Source: Akanthomyces muscarius (lineage: Eukaryota; Ascomycota; Sordariomycetes; Hypocreales; Cordycipitaceae). From it: 64,000 nucleotides of DNA. Below the pieces are notes generated by a model. The model was given only the letters and a program-made list of their open reading frames with translations. It did no database searches and was not told the origin of the DNA. The position numbers and the translations under genes were made by a program. The DNA is taken from positions 744,001 through 808,000 of the forward strand of contig NC_079241.1 of NCBI RefSeq assembly GCF_028009165.1, in the 5' to 3' direction. This document shows positions 44,769-55,034 of the stretch, piece by piece. Each line of letters opens with the position of its first letter. Positions within the stretch are counted from its first letter, which is position 1.

Positions 44769-46571
44769 ATGGCGCCTTCCAAAGAGCAAAACCTGCCTGA
44801 TAGGGAATTTTCGGATAGCGAAATGTCATCCGACATCGAGTCGAGCAGCAGCGCTGCGGAGGACGGCAAGGAAAAGTCAACCAGCGCTCTTTACGAAAAG
44901 GATTCAGACGAGGAGGAGCTCGAAAGACTGGTCCTCGGCAACGCGGCGGGTTTCCGGACCAACTTATTCAAGAATGACGGCAAAGATTCCTTCGGTGGTC
45001 TTGGTGGCGACATGGACATGGACGCCGACACGGGCGACTTGGAGGAAGTGGACGACCATGATCTGTTCATGCTGGATACTGCCACATCAGGCGCGAAGGG
45101 CCCCGTCACCTCGGCTCCCAAGCTCGCAAACGATCCCAACGCCCCTGTCTGGGTAGACAGCGACGACGAGCGCCTGGCCATTTCGCTGGCTGGCACGACC
45201 CGACTGCGCAAGCTCCGACTCACCGAGGCCGAAGACCTGGTCAGCGGCACCGAATACAGCCGCCGCCTGCGCCAGCAATACCTGCGCCTGAACCCGGCGC
45301 CCGCCTGGGCGCAAGACGCCGAGGGTCGCCCGGCCAAGCGCCGCCGCTCCTCCGCCGCGGCCGCCAACTCGGACTCGTCGGACAGCAGCGACGACGACAA
45401 CGACGCCTTTGCCGCCGACCCGCTCGACAAGTTCCTGCGCAACGCCAACCTCCTGGGCGGCGCGGGAAGCGGCAGCCGCAACAAGCCGCGCCGCCTGCGG
45501 GAGGAGGTGATTGACATTCAGCGCACGCGCGAGATCCCCGACCGGCACAAGGCGGCGGTCGAGTCGCTGTCGTTCCACCCGCAGTACCCGGTGCTGCTGT
45601 CGGCGAGCAGCGCGTCGATCCTGCACCTGCACCACATTGCGCCCGACGCACAGCCGACGCCGAACCCGCGGCTGACGTCGGTGCAGGCGCGGCACGTCGA
45701 CGTGCGCCGCGCCGAGTTCCTGTACCCGGACGGCGACAAGATTGTGTTTGCCGGCCGCCGGCGGTACTTTCACACCTGGGACCTGCCGTCGGGCGCCGTC
45801 GCCAAGACGACGCAGATCCTCGGCCACAGCAACAAGAAGGAGCACAAGTCCAGGGAGCGCTTCCGTCTCAGCCCGTGCGGCCGCTACATGGCCGTCGCCG
45901 GCTCCGGCCGCAAGGGCGGCGGCCTCGTCAGCGTGCTGAGCGTGGCCTCGACGCAGTGGATCGCCGACGCGGACATGCCGAGCGGCCACGGCGTGGCCGA
46001 CTTTGCGTGGTGGAGCACCGGCGACGGGCTGTCGATCCTCGGCAAGGACGGCCAGGTCGGTGAGTACAGCGTCGAGAGCAAGTCGTTTGTCGGCGTCTGG
46101 AAGGACGAGGGCGGCGTGGGCGCCATCGTCATCGCGCTCGGCGGGCACCAGGGCCCTGCCGCCCTCGGTGACGACCGCTGGGTCGCGGTCGGCTCCAACA
46201 GCGGCATCACCAACATCTACAACCGGGCGGAGCTCCTGGCAGCAGCAGCAGCGACGTCTTCTGCCAAGGGCGACGGCAGCGGCCAGATGCTCAAGGAGCG
46301 CCCTGCGCCGACGCGCTCGTTTGAGAACCTCCTCACGCCCATCACGGCGCTCGCCTTTTCGCCCGACGGGCAGCTCTTTGCCTTCGGCAGCCGGCACAAG
46401 AAGAACGCGCTGAAGCTGGTGCACCTCCCGTCGTGCACCGTGTACAGGAACTGGCCGACGGAGCAGACCAACATTGGTCGCCTCACGGCGGTTGCGTTTG
46501 GCAGCGGGAGCAACCTGCTCGCGGTGGGCAACGATGCAGGCAAGATCAAATTATGGGATATCAGGAGTTGA
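44769..46571 (+). CDS. UTP18: U3 snoRNP-associated WD40 protein Utp18
   Basis: Component of the small-subunit processome (UtpB) required for 18S rRNA maturation in the nucleolus. Intronless, 600 residues. The N-terminal third is acidic and charged (SDIESSSSAAEDGKEKS; DSDEEELERLVLGNAAGF) followed by the conserved APVWVDSDDERLAISLAGTT and RLRKLRLTEAEDLVSGTEYS, typical of Utp18. Residues from about 255 form a WD40 propeller: VESLSFHPQYPVLLSASSAS, KIVFAGRRRYFHTWDLPSG, LSPCGRYMAVAG, ITALAFSPDGQLFAFGSRHK and LLAVGNDAGKIKLWDIRS at the C-terminus. Length is normal. It converges with SLD5 (334 bp between stops). Confidence 0.93.
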   Translation: MAPSKEQNLPDREFSDSEMSSDIESSSSAAEDGKEKSTSALYEKDSDEEELERLVLGNAAGFRTNLFKNDGKDSFGGLGGDMDMDADTGDLEEVDDHDLFMLDTATSGAKGPVTSAPKLANDPNAPVWVDSDDERLAISLAGTTRLRKLRLTEAEDLVSGTEYSRRLRQQYLRLNPAPAWAQDAEGRPAKRRRSSAAAANSDSSDSSDDDNDAFAADPLDKFLRNANLLGGAGSGSRNKPRRLREEVIDIQRTREIPDRHKAAVESLSFHPQYPVLLSASSASILHLHHIAPDAQPTPNPRLTSVQARHVDVRRAEFLYPDGDKIVFAGRRRYFHTWDLPSGAVAKTTQILGHSNKKEHKSRERFRLSPCGRYMAVAGSGRKGGGLVSVLSVASTQWIADADMPSGHGVADFAWWSTGDGLSILGKDGQVGEYSVESKSFVGVWKDEGGVGAIVIALGGHQGPAALGDDRWVAVGSNSGITNIYNRAELLAAAAATSSAKGDGSGQMLKERPAPTRSFENLLTPITALAFSPDGQLFAFGSRHKKNALKLVHLPSCTVYRNWPTEQTNIGRLTAVAFGSGSNLLAVGNDAGKIKLWDIRS

Positions 46572-46905
46572 AAAGAACAAGGGAAAATCATGGATGGCAT
46601 CTTTTTGGTTGGCTATACGCTTATTCTCATCGTGAACAGGATTAGACTCTCACAGCATTGGGCGTTCTCGGTGTAATTTATTTGAAAAGTTTTAACAATT
46701 TTTTTTCTTTGCTTCGTTGACATTATATTCTATGTAGAGTGTTAATCATCATTGAGGTCATCAAGTCGTACTACCAGTCGCGACGAGGCGGTGTGATTGC
46801 AATAGAGCTGCCCTATCCAGCTGGGCTTTCTTTTTCGGTGTTGTCGCGAGATACTTATGCTCGCAACGTGTGGTAGTCATTCCTCTTCTCGGGCCATCGG
46901 CCGCA
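46572..46905. other. Convergent 3' flanks of UTP18 and SLD5
   Basis: 334 bp between two stop codons, AT-rich near 46680-46750, where both transcripts are expected to be polyadenylated. Nothing else seen. Confidence 0.5.
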
Positions 46906-47761
46906 TTATACCAGTTCTGCGTCCATGTCCAGCACCAGTTGCTTGGCGCTGGACCACCGCAGAATCAGGACGTCGCCATTCGACGTCGGCAGTGTGTTGT
47001 CGCGGTCCGTGCCGCGGCCGTAGACGTCCTTGTCGCGCAGCATGCGAACAAAGACGGCCGTGTCCATGTCAGGCGAATCAATCATGCTGATGTTGCCGGC
47101 CGTGTCGTTGAGGTTCTGGAGCTTCTCGGGAAAGGACGCGAGGAAGGAGGAGAGGTAGTGGTTGTGGAGGAGGGCTTGGTGGCGCGTGGCATACGCGAGC
47201 TCGGTTGATGATAATCGGCCGCGCAGTTCTTCGGTCGAGAGGTAGTGAAGGGTATGCTTGTCAATCTAATGCTTGCAGGGGGCAATTAGCGACTGAGCTC
47301 CTGTGATGCGCACTGCTGTTGGAGGTAGATGATGATGGAGTGGGCTAACCTTTGCGATTCGAGCTCTCAGATAGCTGCGGACAAGAAACTTGTAGCGCTC
47401 TAGTTCTGTTTGGAGGACGATGAGGGCAAAGTTGGTCTTGGGGTCCATGTCACCCGTCATGTCTTCGATCTTTTCGATTTGCGCCTTGATTTGGTCATTT
47501 ACGCGCTCAAACAGCCCGTCCGACGGCCAGCTAGAGAAGAAGAGACGTTAGCGCGCAAAGCTTCTTTGAAAACGACTGGGGAAAGCGACGAGCAGAATCT
47601 GGAAAGAGGGTGGCACGAAAGGCGCAAGCTACTTACTCTAGGAGCTCTGGCGCCGACCTCTCTGCCACCCATCGACGCGTCAGAGCTTGCAGGTCGCGTG
47701 TCTGGCGGGGGATGTGGTGTGTCTGGGGGTCGACCTCTCGAAGGATATCGTCAATGTCCAT
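46906..47761 (-). CDS. SLD5: GINS complex subunit Sld5
   Basis: Subunit of the GINS tetramer (with Psf1-3), part of the Cdc45-Mcm-GINS replicative helicase. Exons 47761-47637, 47530-47350 and 47265-46906 encode 221 residues, the usual size. The alpha domain shows [20 protein letters not shown] and [20 protein letters not shown] followed by IDKHTLHY, the strongest Sld5 signature; the C-terminal beta domain ends [20 protein letters not shown]. Introns: phase 2 (106 nt) and phase 0 (84 nt). The start is the first ATG in frame ([11 protein letters not shown]). Confidence 0.93.
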
Positions 47762-49448
47762 GCTGAGTAGCTCATGCGCAGACCGCCTCGGAGAGCTATG
47801 AGAGGGATGCCTCGGAGCGCAAGTCGAATCGCCCGACGTTTTCTGTGGCGTAGACCTGATGCGTTCCAAAATATTTTACTGGTACGACGAGAAAGTTGTC
47901 ACAAGGAGGGGTGGTGGGGTTCTCAGCGGGAGCGCTATGAGGCGATAGCGCCGACGCCCTGTCTGGCAGTGTGCGGGAGAGGGAAGCAATGCGCGACAGT
48001 AAAAAGGATGGTGGCGCCAAGGAAGAGGTCAATCTCGATGCTAAAGTGGTGTCGATCTTTTTAATATTTTCTTTCAATAATTCCAGATCATTTGCCAGCG
48101 ACAGATAGTGGTCGTGTCACTAGGCAATGACTTGCCTCAACTGGACCAACGCGGAATCAGCCGCCGCACCACAAGGCAGCGCTGGAAATATTCCGAGGGC
48201 GAGGTAAGGACGCATGCCGGTGTTGATCCAATCAACGTGATCTCAGAAAGTAAAAAGACGCTGAAATCCTAGAAATAAGTAGAATACTATCAAATACAAG
48301 AACTTACTGAGCCCATAAATTTTCCAAGTGGTTAAGCCTGGAGCAGCCGCCGAAGAGTGTTCAGTCCTGCCAGGGCAACTCTGCCCAAACCTGGTTGATG
48401 GGTTGCCCAAGCCTGCCCTCCAATGCCAAGCAGTGGGAGCGTCGGGCGACGTCGGCCTGTCGGCCCTTCTGACAGTCGGCAAAGGCCCGTGTAAGTGAGT
48501 TTGAGAACTTTCGCTTTAGGAGAATGTATCACAAGCCTGCAGGTCTCAGCGATTTGGGGCTCGGGTATTGCTATCTCGGGTCTACGGCGACCACCAGAAA
48601 ACAGACCACGAGCATAATCATTATGATATATGAGGGTGTAGTGCTCACAAAAGGTGTGGCCGTCCCATTTTTGAAGTGTCAAAACGAAACAATATTGCTA
48701 TATATGCAGAGCTCCAACACTTACTCAGCCCTCCCCCAGGCCAAACAGCTGGCTACTGTATCGACCACCGGTAACTCTCGATTGTATTTATGGTTCGGGC
48801 ATATGTATATGTGTTTCTACTATTGCAGATTGGCACATCTTCACTTCAGCACATACCGCTACCAGAAGGGCAGACTGGGTTTACACGATTGATTCTTTCA
48901 AGCCAGAAAGCGACTTCCCGACCGCCAAGCAGCCCGCCCAATATATGTGGCCTTGATGTGGCCTTGGAATGATGCGCAGAATAGCTCTGGAGTAAAGGTG
49001 CACAGAACAGGCGGAAAAGAAGGCCGTATGAATCGGCTGCGCGATTCCCGGTGCCAAATCCCCACACAGCCTTGTTCACGAGCCTTGTTGTATTGAGTTG
49101 TCAATGCAGTGAAACAAGGATGAAGCACTCATAAGTAACACTGCCAAGGGACTCGGATGACCTTGCAAGCGATGTTGAGACTAATTCAGGCTACCGTGCG
49201 GAGAAATTTTACAAGTAAACCATGCTCACTGCACAAACAGTAACACCTGCGTAGCACCCAGCCATTGTACTAAGACAGCGGGTCTCTCAGCCGAGGCACG
49301 GCGCTGGCATAAACGCCGTTTCCTACCTTACCCTGCCCTGCCACCTATAAGCTGCCACCGATCCTCCGCATTTGTTCGTGCGGCCCCAGATTCACCGATT
49401 GCAACCCCATTCCGCTCATATTGCCATTTGTTTTCCGCAGTAGACATC
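47762..49448. other. 1.7 kb gene-free spacer
   Basis: Promoters of the leftward SLD5 and the rightward hydroxyacid oxidase, with a central stretch (48080-49300) carrying only short frames (48332-48682 minus, 48524-48892 plus) without recognisable domain. No repeat or RNA gene identified. Confidence 0.5.
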
Positions 49449-50750
49449 ATGGCCGACAGCAGCGACGATGACGGCCCTTTGCCGTATGCCAACCACATCA
49501 AGTCCGTGCTGGAGCAGGGCGTCATCATGGGCAACCTACCCAAGGTGACGACGGACCCCAACCTCCTCGAGGAGCAGGCTCGCAAGGAGATGGTCCTGCA
49601 GAGAGGCTTCGAGTACATTCGCGGCTCCGCGGGAGAAGCCGCCACCATGCACGCGAATCGCCTTGCGTTTCGATCCTGGAAAATTATTCCCCGTATGATG
49701 CGACCGACGGGAGACCGGGATCTGAGTGTGAAGCTGTTCGGCAAGAAGTACAGTAAGCAATTGAAGCAGCTAGTAATTGTTTTCTTTTTTTTTGTTCTAA
49801 TGGCGATTTTAGGAGCACCCATACTCATGGCGCCATTGGGTGTCCAGGGCACCATGCATCCTGACAAGGAAATCGGCAATGCCAAGGCCTGCGCAGAGCT
49901 AGGAGTGCCCTTCACGCTCAGCACGTCTGCTTCTACGGGCATCGAGGAGCTCGTTGAAGCCTGTCCCGAAGGCGACAAATGGTTTCAACTTTACTGGCCC
50001 TTGGATGAGGAAATTACCGCATCCATCTTGACCCGCGCCAAGAAGAATGGCTACCAGACCTTGGTTGTCACGCTTGACACATGGGTCATGGGCTGGAGGC
50101 CAAGTGACCTGGACACCGCCAACATTCCGTTTCTTGTCGGTGTCGGTGACGAGGTCGGCTTTCAGGACCCCGTCTTCCGACGCAAGTTTGCGGAGAGGAC
50201 CGATGGAGAGACACCCGAGGAGAGCAGAGTGCTGGCGGGCATGTACTGGTGCAGCGAAATCTTCCCCGGCGTCAGCCGTTCGTGGGAAGAGATCCGTATC
50301 CTGCGCAAGTACTGGGATGGCCCCATGGTCGTCAAAGGTGTTCTGAGCGTCGAGGATGCCAAGCTTGCCGTCCAGTACGGCCTAGACGGTATCATTGTCA
50401 GCAACCACGGCGGCCGCCAGATCGACGGCACCATCTCCAGTCTCGATGCGCTGCCCGGTATTGCCCAGGCTGTCGGCAGCAAGATTACCGTCATGATGGA
50501 CTCGGGTATCCGCACTGGAGCTGACATCTTCAAGGCGCTGTGTCTCGGAGCGCAGGCAGTGTTTGTCGGCCGCCCTGTGGTTTACGGACTGGGCATTGCC
50601 GGCAAGGATGGCGCGTATGCCGTCATGGCCAACCTTCTCGCCGATCTGGACATTACCATGGGCCTGTCTGGTGTCAAGAGCATATCGGAGCTCAACCCCT
50701 CTCGACTAGCAAAGATCCAGCACCCCGGTGATGTTAGATCAAATCTGTAA
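49449..50750 (+). CDS. FMN-dependent alpha-hydroxyacid oxidase (lactate oxidase/monooxygenase type)
   Basis: Flavin enzyme oxidising L-2-hydroxy acids such as lactate. Exons 49449-49752 and 49813-50750 encode 413 residues in a TIM barrel. Visible blocks: APILMAPLGVQGTMH (FMN loop), TLSTSASTGIEEL, WFQLYWPLDEE, LVVTLDTWVMGWRPSDLD, GPMVVKGVLSVEDA with the catalytic Lys, SNHGGRQIDGTISSLDALP with the catalytic His and substrate Arg, and DSGIRTGADIFKALCLGAQA for the FMN phosphate. No heme domain and no obvious mitochondrial or peroxisomal signal (C-terminus GDVRSNL). The 60-nt intron (GTAAGC..TTTTAG) is stop-free and a multiple of three; splicing yields KKYRAPILMAP. The nearest family members are lactate 2-monooxygenase-like; substrate is inference. 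Confidence 0.93.
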   Translation: MADSSDDDGPLPYANHIKSVLEQGVIMGNLPKVTTDPNLLEEQARKEMVLQRGFEYIRGSAGEAATMHANRLAFRSWKIIPRMMRPTGDRDLSVKLFGKKYSKQLKQLVIVFFFFVLMAILGAPILMAPLGVQGTMHPDKEIGNAKACAELGVPFTLSTSASTGIEELVEACPEGDKWFQLYWPLDEEITASILTRAKKNGYQTLVVTLDTWVMGWRPSDLDTANIPFLVGVGDEVGFQDPVFRRKFAERTDGETPEESRVLAGMYWCSEIFPGVSRSWEEIRILRKYWDGPMVVKGVLSVEDAKLAVQYGLDGIIVSNHGGRQIDGTISSLDALPGIAQAVGSKITVMMDSGIRTGADIFKALCLGAQAVFVGRPVVYGLGIAGKDGAYAVMANLLADLDITMGLSGVKSISELNPSRLAKIQHPGDVRSNL

Positions 50751-50883
50751 TCTCGCTTCAAAGACCGATTGAATCAGGGGATCCAGCCAACGGCGTAATT
50801 ACATTACTAAATGTACCTAAATAAGTGGTGTGCACCATACAATGAGTTTACATATCCAAGACGTCTATGGAAAGATTCCTATC

Positions 50884-51624
50884 CTAATTGGTCTTCTTGG
50901 CTGCAGCTACAGCCGGGCCATTAAGCCTTGCGTATGCAACCTTGAGAGATGATGACGCCACCGTGACCAGAACGGCAGAAAAGGTGAAGAGCATGATGCG
51001 CTGGGGCGTGTCAAGGAGAGCAAAGATGGGATAGGTGTACCTAGCCGAATTAGTAAAGCTATGACAAGAAATGACGAGCTGCAGCGAATCTTACCATCCA
51101 TTCTTGCTGTAGCAAAGCTCAATCCAGTACCAGTATCCAAAGGCAATGCTGGTGCTGAGGGCCATAACCAGGGGGGCGCCCACCGTCCACGGCGGGCTGA
51201 GCACCAGGTAGTCAAACACCAGGAGGAGGCCCGGCGCAAAGTGGAATCCGAGATCGACGGCGAGCGGGATTCTGAACTCGGGCGGCACCACGAGCTCGGG
51301 GTCAATGGCGGAGATGCCAAAGTACAGGGTCGTGACGACGACGTTGAGCGGCGTGGCCACTAGGGACAGCGAGTTCTTGACACCAAAGAGGGTCGCGCTA
51401 CGCGTCACGTCGGCAACCGCTGCGACGGCAAAGGTGACAAAGGAGAGCGTCAGCGCGATGATGGTCAGAAACTGCAGGTGCCATCCATAAGACTCGCTGA
51501 CGGGCGTCTTCCACTCGAGCAGGAACTTGTAGCTCGACGCGAACGAGGCAATGCCGACGAGATGCCACAGCAGGGAGAAGCCGGGCGCAGGCGAGTCTGC
51601 TCGCTGGAGAGGGTGCTGAGCCAT
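50884..51624 (-). CDS. FAR-17a/AIG1-like ER membrane protein
   Basis: Integral membrane protein of 228 residues. Exons 51624-51095 and 51040-50884, phase 2 intron (GTAAGA..CTAG). Six hydrophobic segments are visible: LLWHLVGIASFASSYKFLL, FLTIIALTLSFVTFAVAAVA, SLVATPLNVVVTTLYFGISA, VDLGFHFAPGLLLVFDYLVL, APLVMALSTSIAFGYWYWIE and IMLFTFSAVLVTVASSSLKV. The conserved HFAPG and the preceding Asp-rich loop match the FAR-17a/AIG1 (ADTRP) family, whose animal members are threonine hydrolases of fatty-acid esters of hydroxy fatty acids. The C-terminus KKTN fits a dilysine KKXX ER-retrieval signal, consistent with ER residence. Function in fungi is not established. Confidence 0.85.
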
Positions 51625-52208
51625 TTTGATGTCGTATATACTTCGAGTGGTGTCCAATAGTTCTCAATCGCACGGAAATGATATTAGAAAAGATATTTGA
51701 GTGAGTGGCTAGCGAGAGGGAGCAGGGAGGGCAATCTGAGCCCGCTTCCGCGGCTGCCAAATTGCGGAGGCGGCGAAATATTGCTGCTGAAAGTCCGGGG
51801 CAACAAGGCTACAGACGGGGAACAGTCAGTCTACATCGACCCTTGCACGGACTTCTACAGATAAAAATGGTAGGGTGGCCTATTTTTTCTAAAGAAAGAA
51901 AATACATGCCGATATAATATGCCATAGGATCTGGAATGGATTTAATGTACATCGGCTGCCCATGTGCGGCCGCCGCAGGGTAGCTGCCGGTAACTATGTT
52001 GTGCCTCGATCGGGAGAGCTGCAGGCACACCCCACCCAATTCCTGGCCGTTTGCTCCAGTAAAACTTTCAGTCGCAAAATGTCGTCTGCCTACCGCTTCA
52101 CTCGTCACCGAATTTTCCAGCAACAACGGCATTCCTGGACTTGTCGTCGCGCCTCACGATCCTAATCACGAGACAGTCATCGATCCGAGACTATCGACAG
52201 CAGCAGCC
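51625..52208. promoter_or_regulatory. Divergent promoter, FAR-17a-like / WD40-cyclophilin
   Basis: 584 bp between the start codons of two oppositely directed genes. No TATA box obvious. Contains a 5' leader for the cyclophilin gene; no other gene seen. Confidence 0.45.
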
Positions 52209-54282
52209 ATGGCTGACGGGGTCGCCGACGACAGCGCGACTCAGAAGCGAAGCCACGCCGACTTTCAAGATGACGCTTCAGGTGCGCCATCCCGCAACTA
52301 TGCCTACCTGCTGCCCAATGAAGCCTCGACAAGCTAACATGCCACTGCGCAGATTCCTCCGATGACGACATGGGCCCTCAGCTGCCCTCGGCCGAAGTGC
52401 CCAAGAAGAAGCGACGCGTTCTGCCCTACGAGAAGCTCTACGTGGCCGCCCTGCCCACCTCCGCGCGATACTCTCGATCTCTCATGCACAAGGAGCAAGT
52501 CTCCTTTGTGACGTGGACGCCCCTCACCGATTTTCTCATCACCTCATCCGTCGACGGCGTGGTCAAATTTTGGAAAAAGATTGCGCAGGGCATCGAGTTT
52601 GTCAAGGAGTTTCGCGCGCACAATGGCGAAATCAAGGCTGTCGCGGTCAGCCAGGATGGCCGCAGCTTTGCTACCGCGGGAGCGGACGAAACGATCAAAA
52701 TATTCGACGTCATCACGTTTGATCTGCTGTCCATGATCACGCTCAACTACGTGCCCAAGAGCGTCTGCTGGGTGCACAAAAAGGGTGCCTCGTTTCCGCT
52801 GCTGGCTGTGTCCCAAGAGGGCAAGCCGGTCGTTCATGTGTACGACGGCAGGGGGGAGCAGGAGGAGCCGATCCATACCATAAAGGGGCTGCATCGAAAC
52901 CCTGTCCATCTGATGGCCTTTAATGACAATTACGATTGTGTCGTATCTGCCGACGAGGGCGGCATGATCGAGTACTGGCAGCCGAGCGGCACTTACGACA
53001 AGCCCAATGGAGTTTTTGAGTACAAGAGCTCGACGAACCTCTTTGACTTCAAAAAGGCCAAATCTGTTCCCACGTGCATCACAATATCCCCGCAGGGTAA
53101 AAATTTTGTCGCCTTCTCGCTACCTGATCGCAAGATTCGCTTGTTCGATTTTGCGTCCGCTAAGCTGCATCGTACATATGATGAGTCGCTGCAGGCAGTG
53201 GAAGATTTGCAGCAAGCGGGGAGTGCGTCGCAGAAAATGGATCAAGTTGAGTTCGGGCGTCGCTTGGCTCAAGAGCGCGAGGTCGAGTCCCAGGCCATGA
53301 GGTCAGCCTCAAATGTGATTTTTGACGAATCAGGCCATTTTCTCATCTATGGATCCATGTTGGGCATCAAAGTCCTCAACACGTACACGAATCAGGTGGT
53401 CAAAACCTATGGGAAGGATGACAGCCTGCGCGCCATCAACTTGGCTGTCTACCAGGGTCAGCCGCAGAAGAAGGGTGTCACCTCCGTGGAGATGGGCGCG
53501 TCGAGTAACCCCCTGCTGCAGGAATCGGAAGCCCGTGACCCTGTTCTGGTCGCCACGGCGGCGGGCAAAGTCCGCTTCTATCTCTTCACAAATGACGAGG
53601 AAATCTCCAAATCGACGCGCGATGTGCAGAATGAAAAGCCTACGATGCTGGGTCGCAAGAAGGAGGTCAATGCTAAGAAAACAGAGACAGGGAGTGCTGC
53701 GGTGCTCCATACTACTTATGGTGACATCCACATACGCCTCTTTCCCGATGCGGCACCGAAAACGGTCGAGAACTTCGTCACGCACGCAAAGCAGGGCTAC
53801 TATAACAATACCATATTCCATCGCGTCATTCGAAAATTTATGATCCAGTGCGGCGACCCGCTCGGCGACGGCACGGGCGGCGAGAGCATCTGGGGTCGCG
53901 AATTCGAGGACGAGTTCAGCAGCCTCAAGCACGACAAGCCGTACACTGTCAGCATGGCCAATGCTGGCCCCAACACCAATGGCAGCCAGTTTTTTATTAC
54001 CACGGAAAAGACGGTAAGTGGGCACGCTACCTCCCTCCCGCTCGGGATGATCCTGCAGATTTTTTCTCCCGCTCCTGTTTATTTTCAGAGTTCGCTCCCT
54101 ACATGCCGGGACCCCACGTTAGGCTAACCGAAGATGTGCTGCAGCCATGGCTTGACGGCAAGCATACGATCTTTGGTCGCGCGACACAAGGATTCGACGT
54201 CATCCAGAAGATTGAGAATGCCCGTACATTCAAGGAGAAGCCAGAGGAAGACATTAAGATCCTCAACATTGACATTATGTAA
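52209..54282 (+). CDS. WD40-repeat peptidyl-prolyl isomerase (PPWD1-like cyclophilin)
   Basis: Nuclear cyclophilin fused to WD40 repeats, related to human PPWD1, a spliceosome-associated isomerase. Exons 52209-52281, 52353-54013 and 54145-54282 encode 623 residues. N-terminal acidic segment and a basic patch [14 protein letters not shown] resembling a nuclear signal; WD repeats ([40 protein letters not shown] and others) to about residue 440; the cyclophilin domain from about 465 with [40 protein letters not shown] and the active-site residues IFHRVI and [11 protein letters not shown], ending [20 protein letters not shown]. The last intron is 131 nt with two possible acceptors; only the distal one (54144) gives the complete fold. 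Introns have CTAAC branch points. Confidence 0.93.
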
Positions 54283-55034
54283 ATATAGATACAAAAATAG
54301 AAGCGAGACGAAAACCGCGCTGCCAAAACATTATCGTCGGCAAGCCCGCTTGTCGAAAACGACGAAATCCACGGCCTTGGGCCCGTCGCAACGCCTAGTC
54401 CATGTTTCACCTTCCTACAGGCTCCCATGCTGTCACCGAGCTGAGCCAAATAGCGTCTTCAGCCACGGTGGCTAGCGTGAAGCCTGGTTATTCCCCCACC
54501 GGCCGCGACGAGCCGGGCTACTGCCCAGTCAGTGCCAACATATTGACGCTCAACACCAGCAGACCTGTAAAGACGGACCTCTCCCCGCTCGCTTGACAGC
54601 ACGCGTCGCTGTCATGTCGTATTGTGCTTAGCATCTGCATTAGAGGCAGCCCCATTGGCCGGAAAGTGAGGCAAGTGTCACCAGCCAGCTGGAAACCAGA
54701 CCCCTGTCATTCGGAGCCGTTCTCTGCCCACCATTCGCTTGTCCTGTCTTATGTCGCTAATTTGTATGTGATTTAAATACGGCCTTGTGTCCGTTTCGGC
54801 TGAGCTTTCAGAACTATTCTATCTTCTTGATTCCGTATCCATGTCGTACTTAAAGAACCCGACCAACCCCGAAACGACGGCCAGTATTGGCTGTTCGCGG
54901 ATCACCTGTGCGACCTCCTTCACGACCACCTCCACCCCTTGTTGTTCTTGCTATCACTGGTGTGATTTGGCGTCTTTGAATGGCCATTACTTGAACCACA
55001 CACGAGATCGTGGCATGAAATAATCGCAACCAAA
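54283..55034. other. Spacer with promoter of the Zn2Cys6 gene
   Basis: 752 bp between the cyclophilin stop and the regulator start. No gene, repeat or clear TATA box recognised. Confidence 0.5.

Noticed and set aside
45087..46424. 445-codon open frame antisense to UTP18
   Set aside because: Arg/Ala/Val-rich mirror of a GC-rich coding region; no start context or homology.
48332..48892. Overlapping frames on both strands of about 120 codons
   Set aside because: No recognisable domain or codon bias; chance frames in a spacer.
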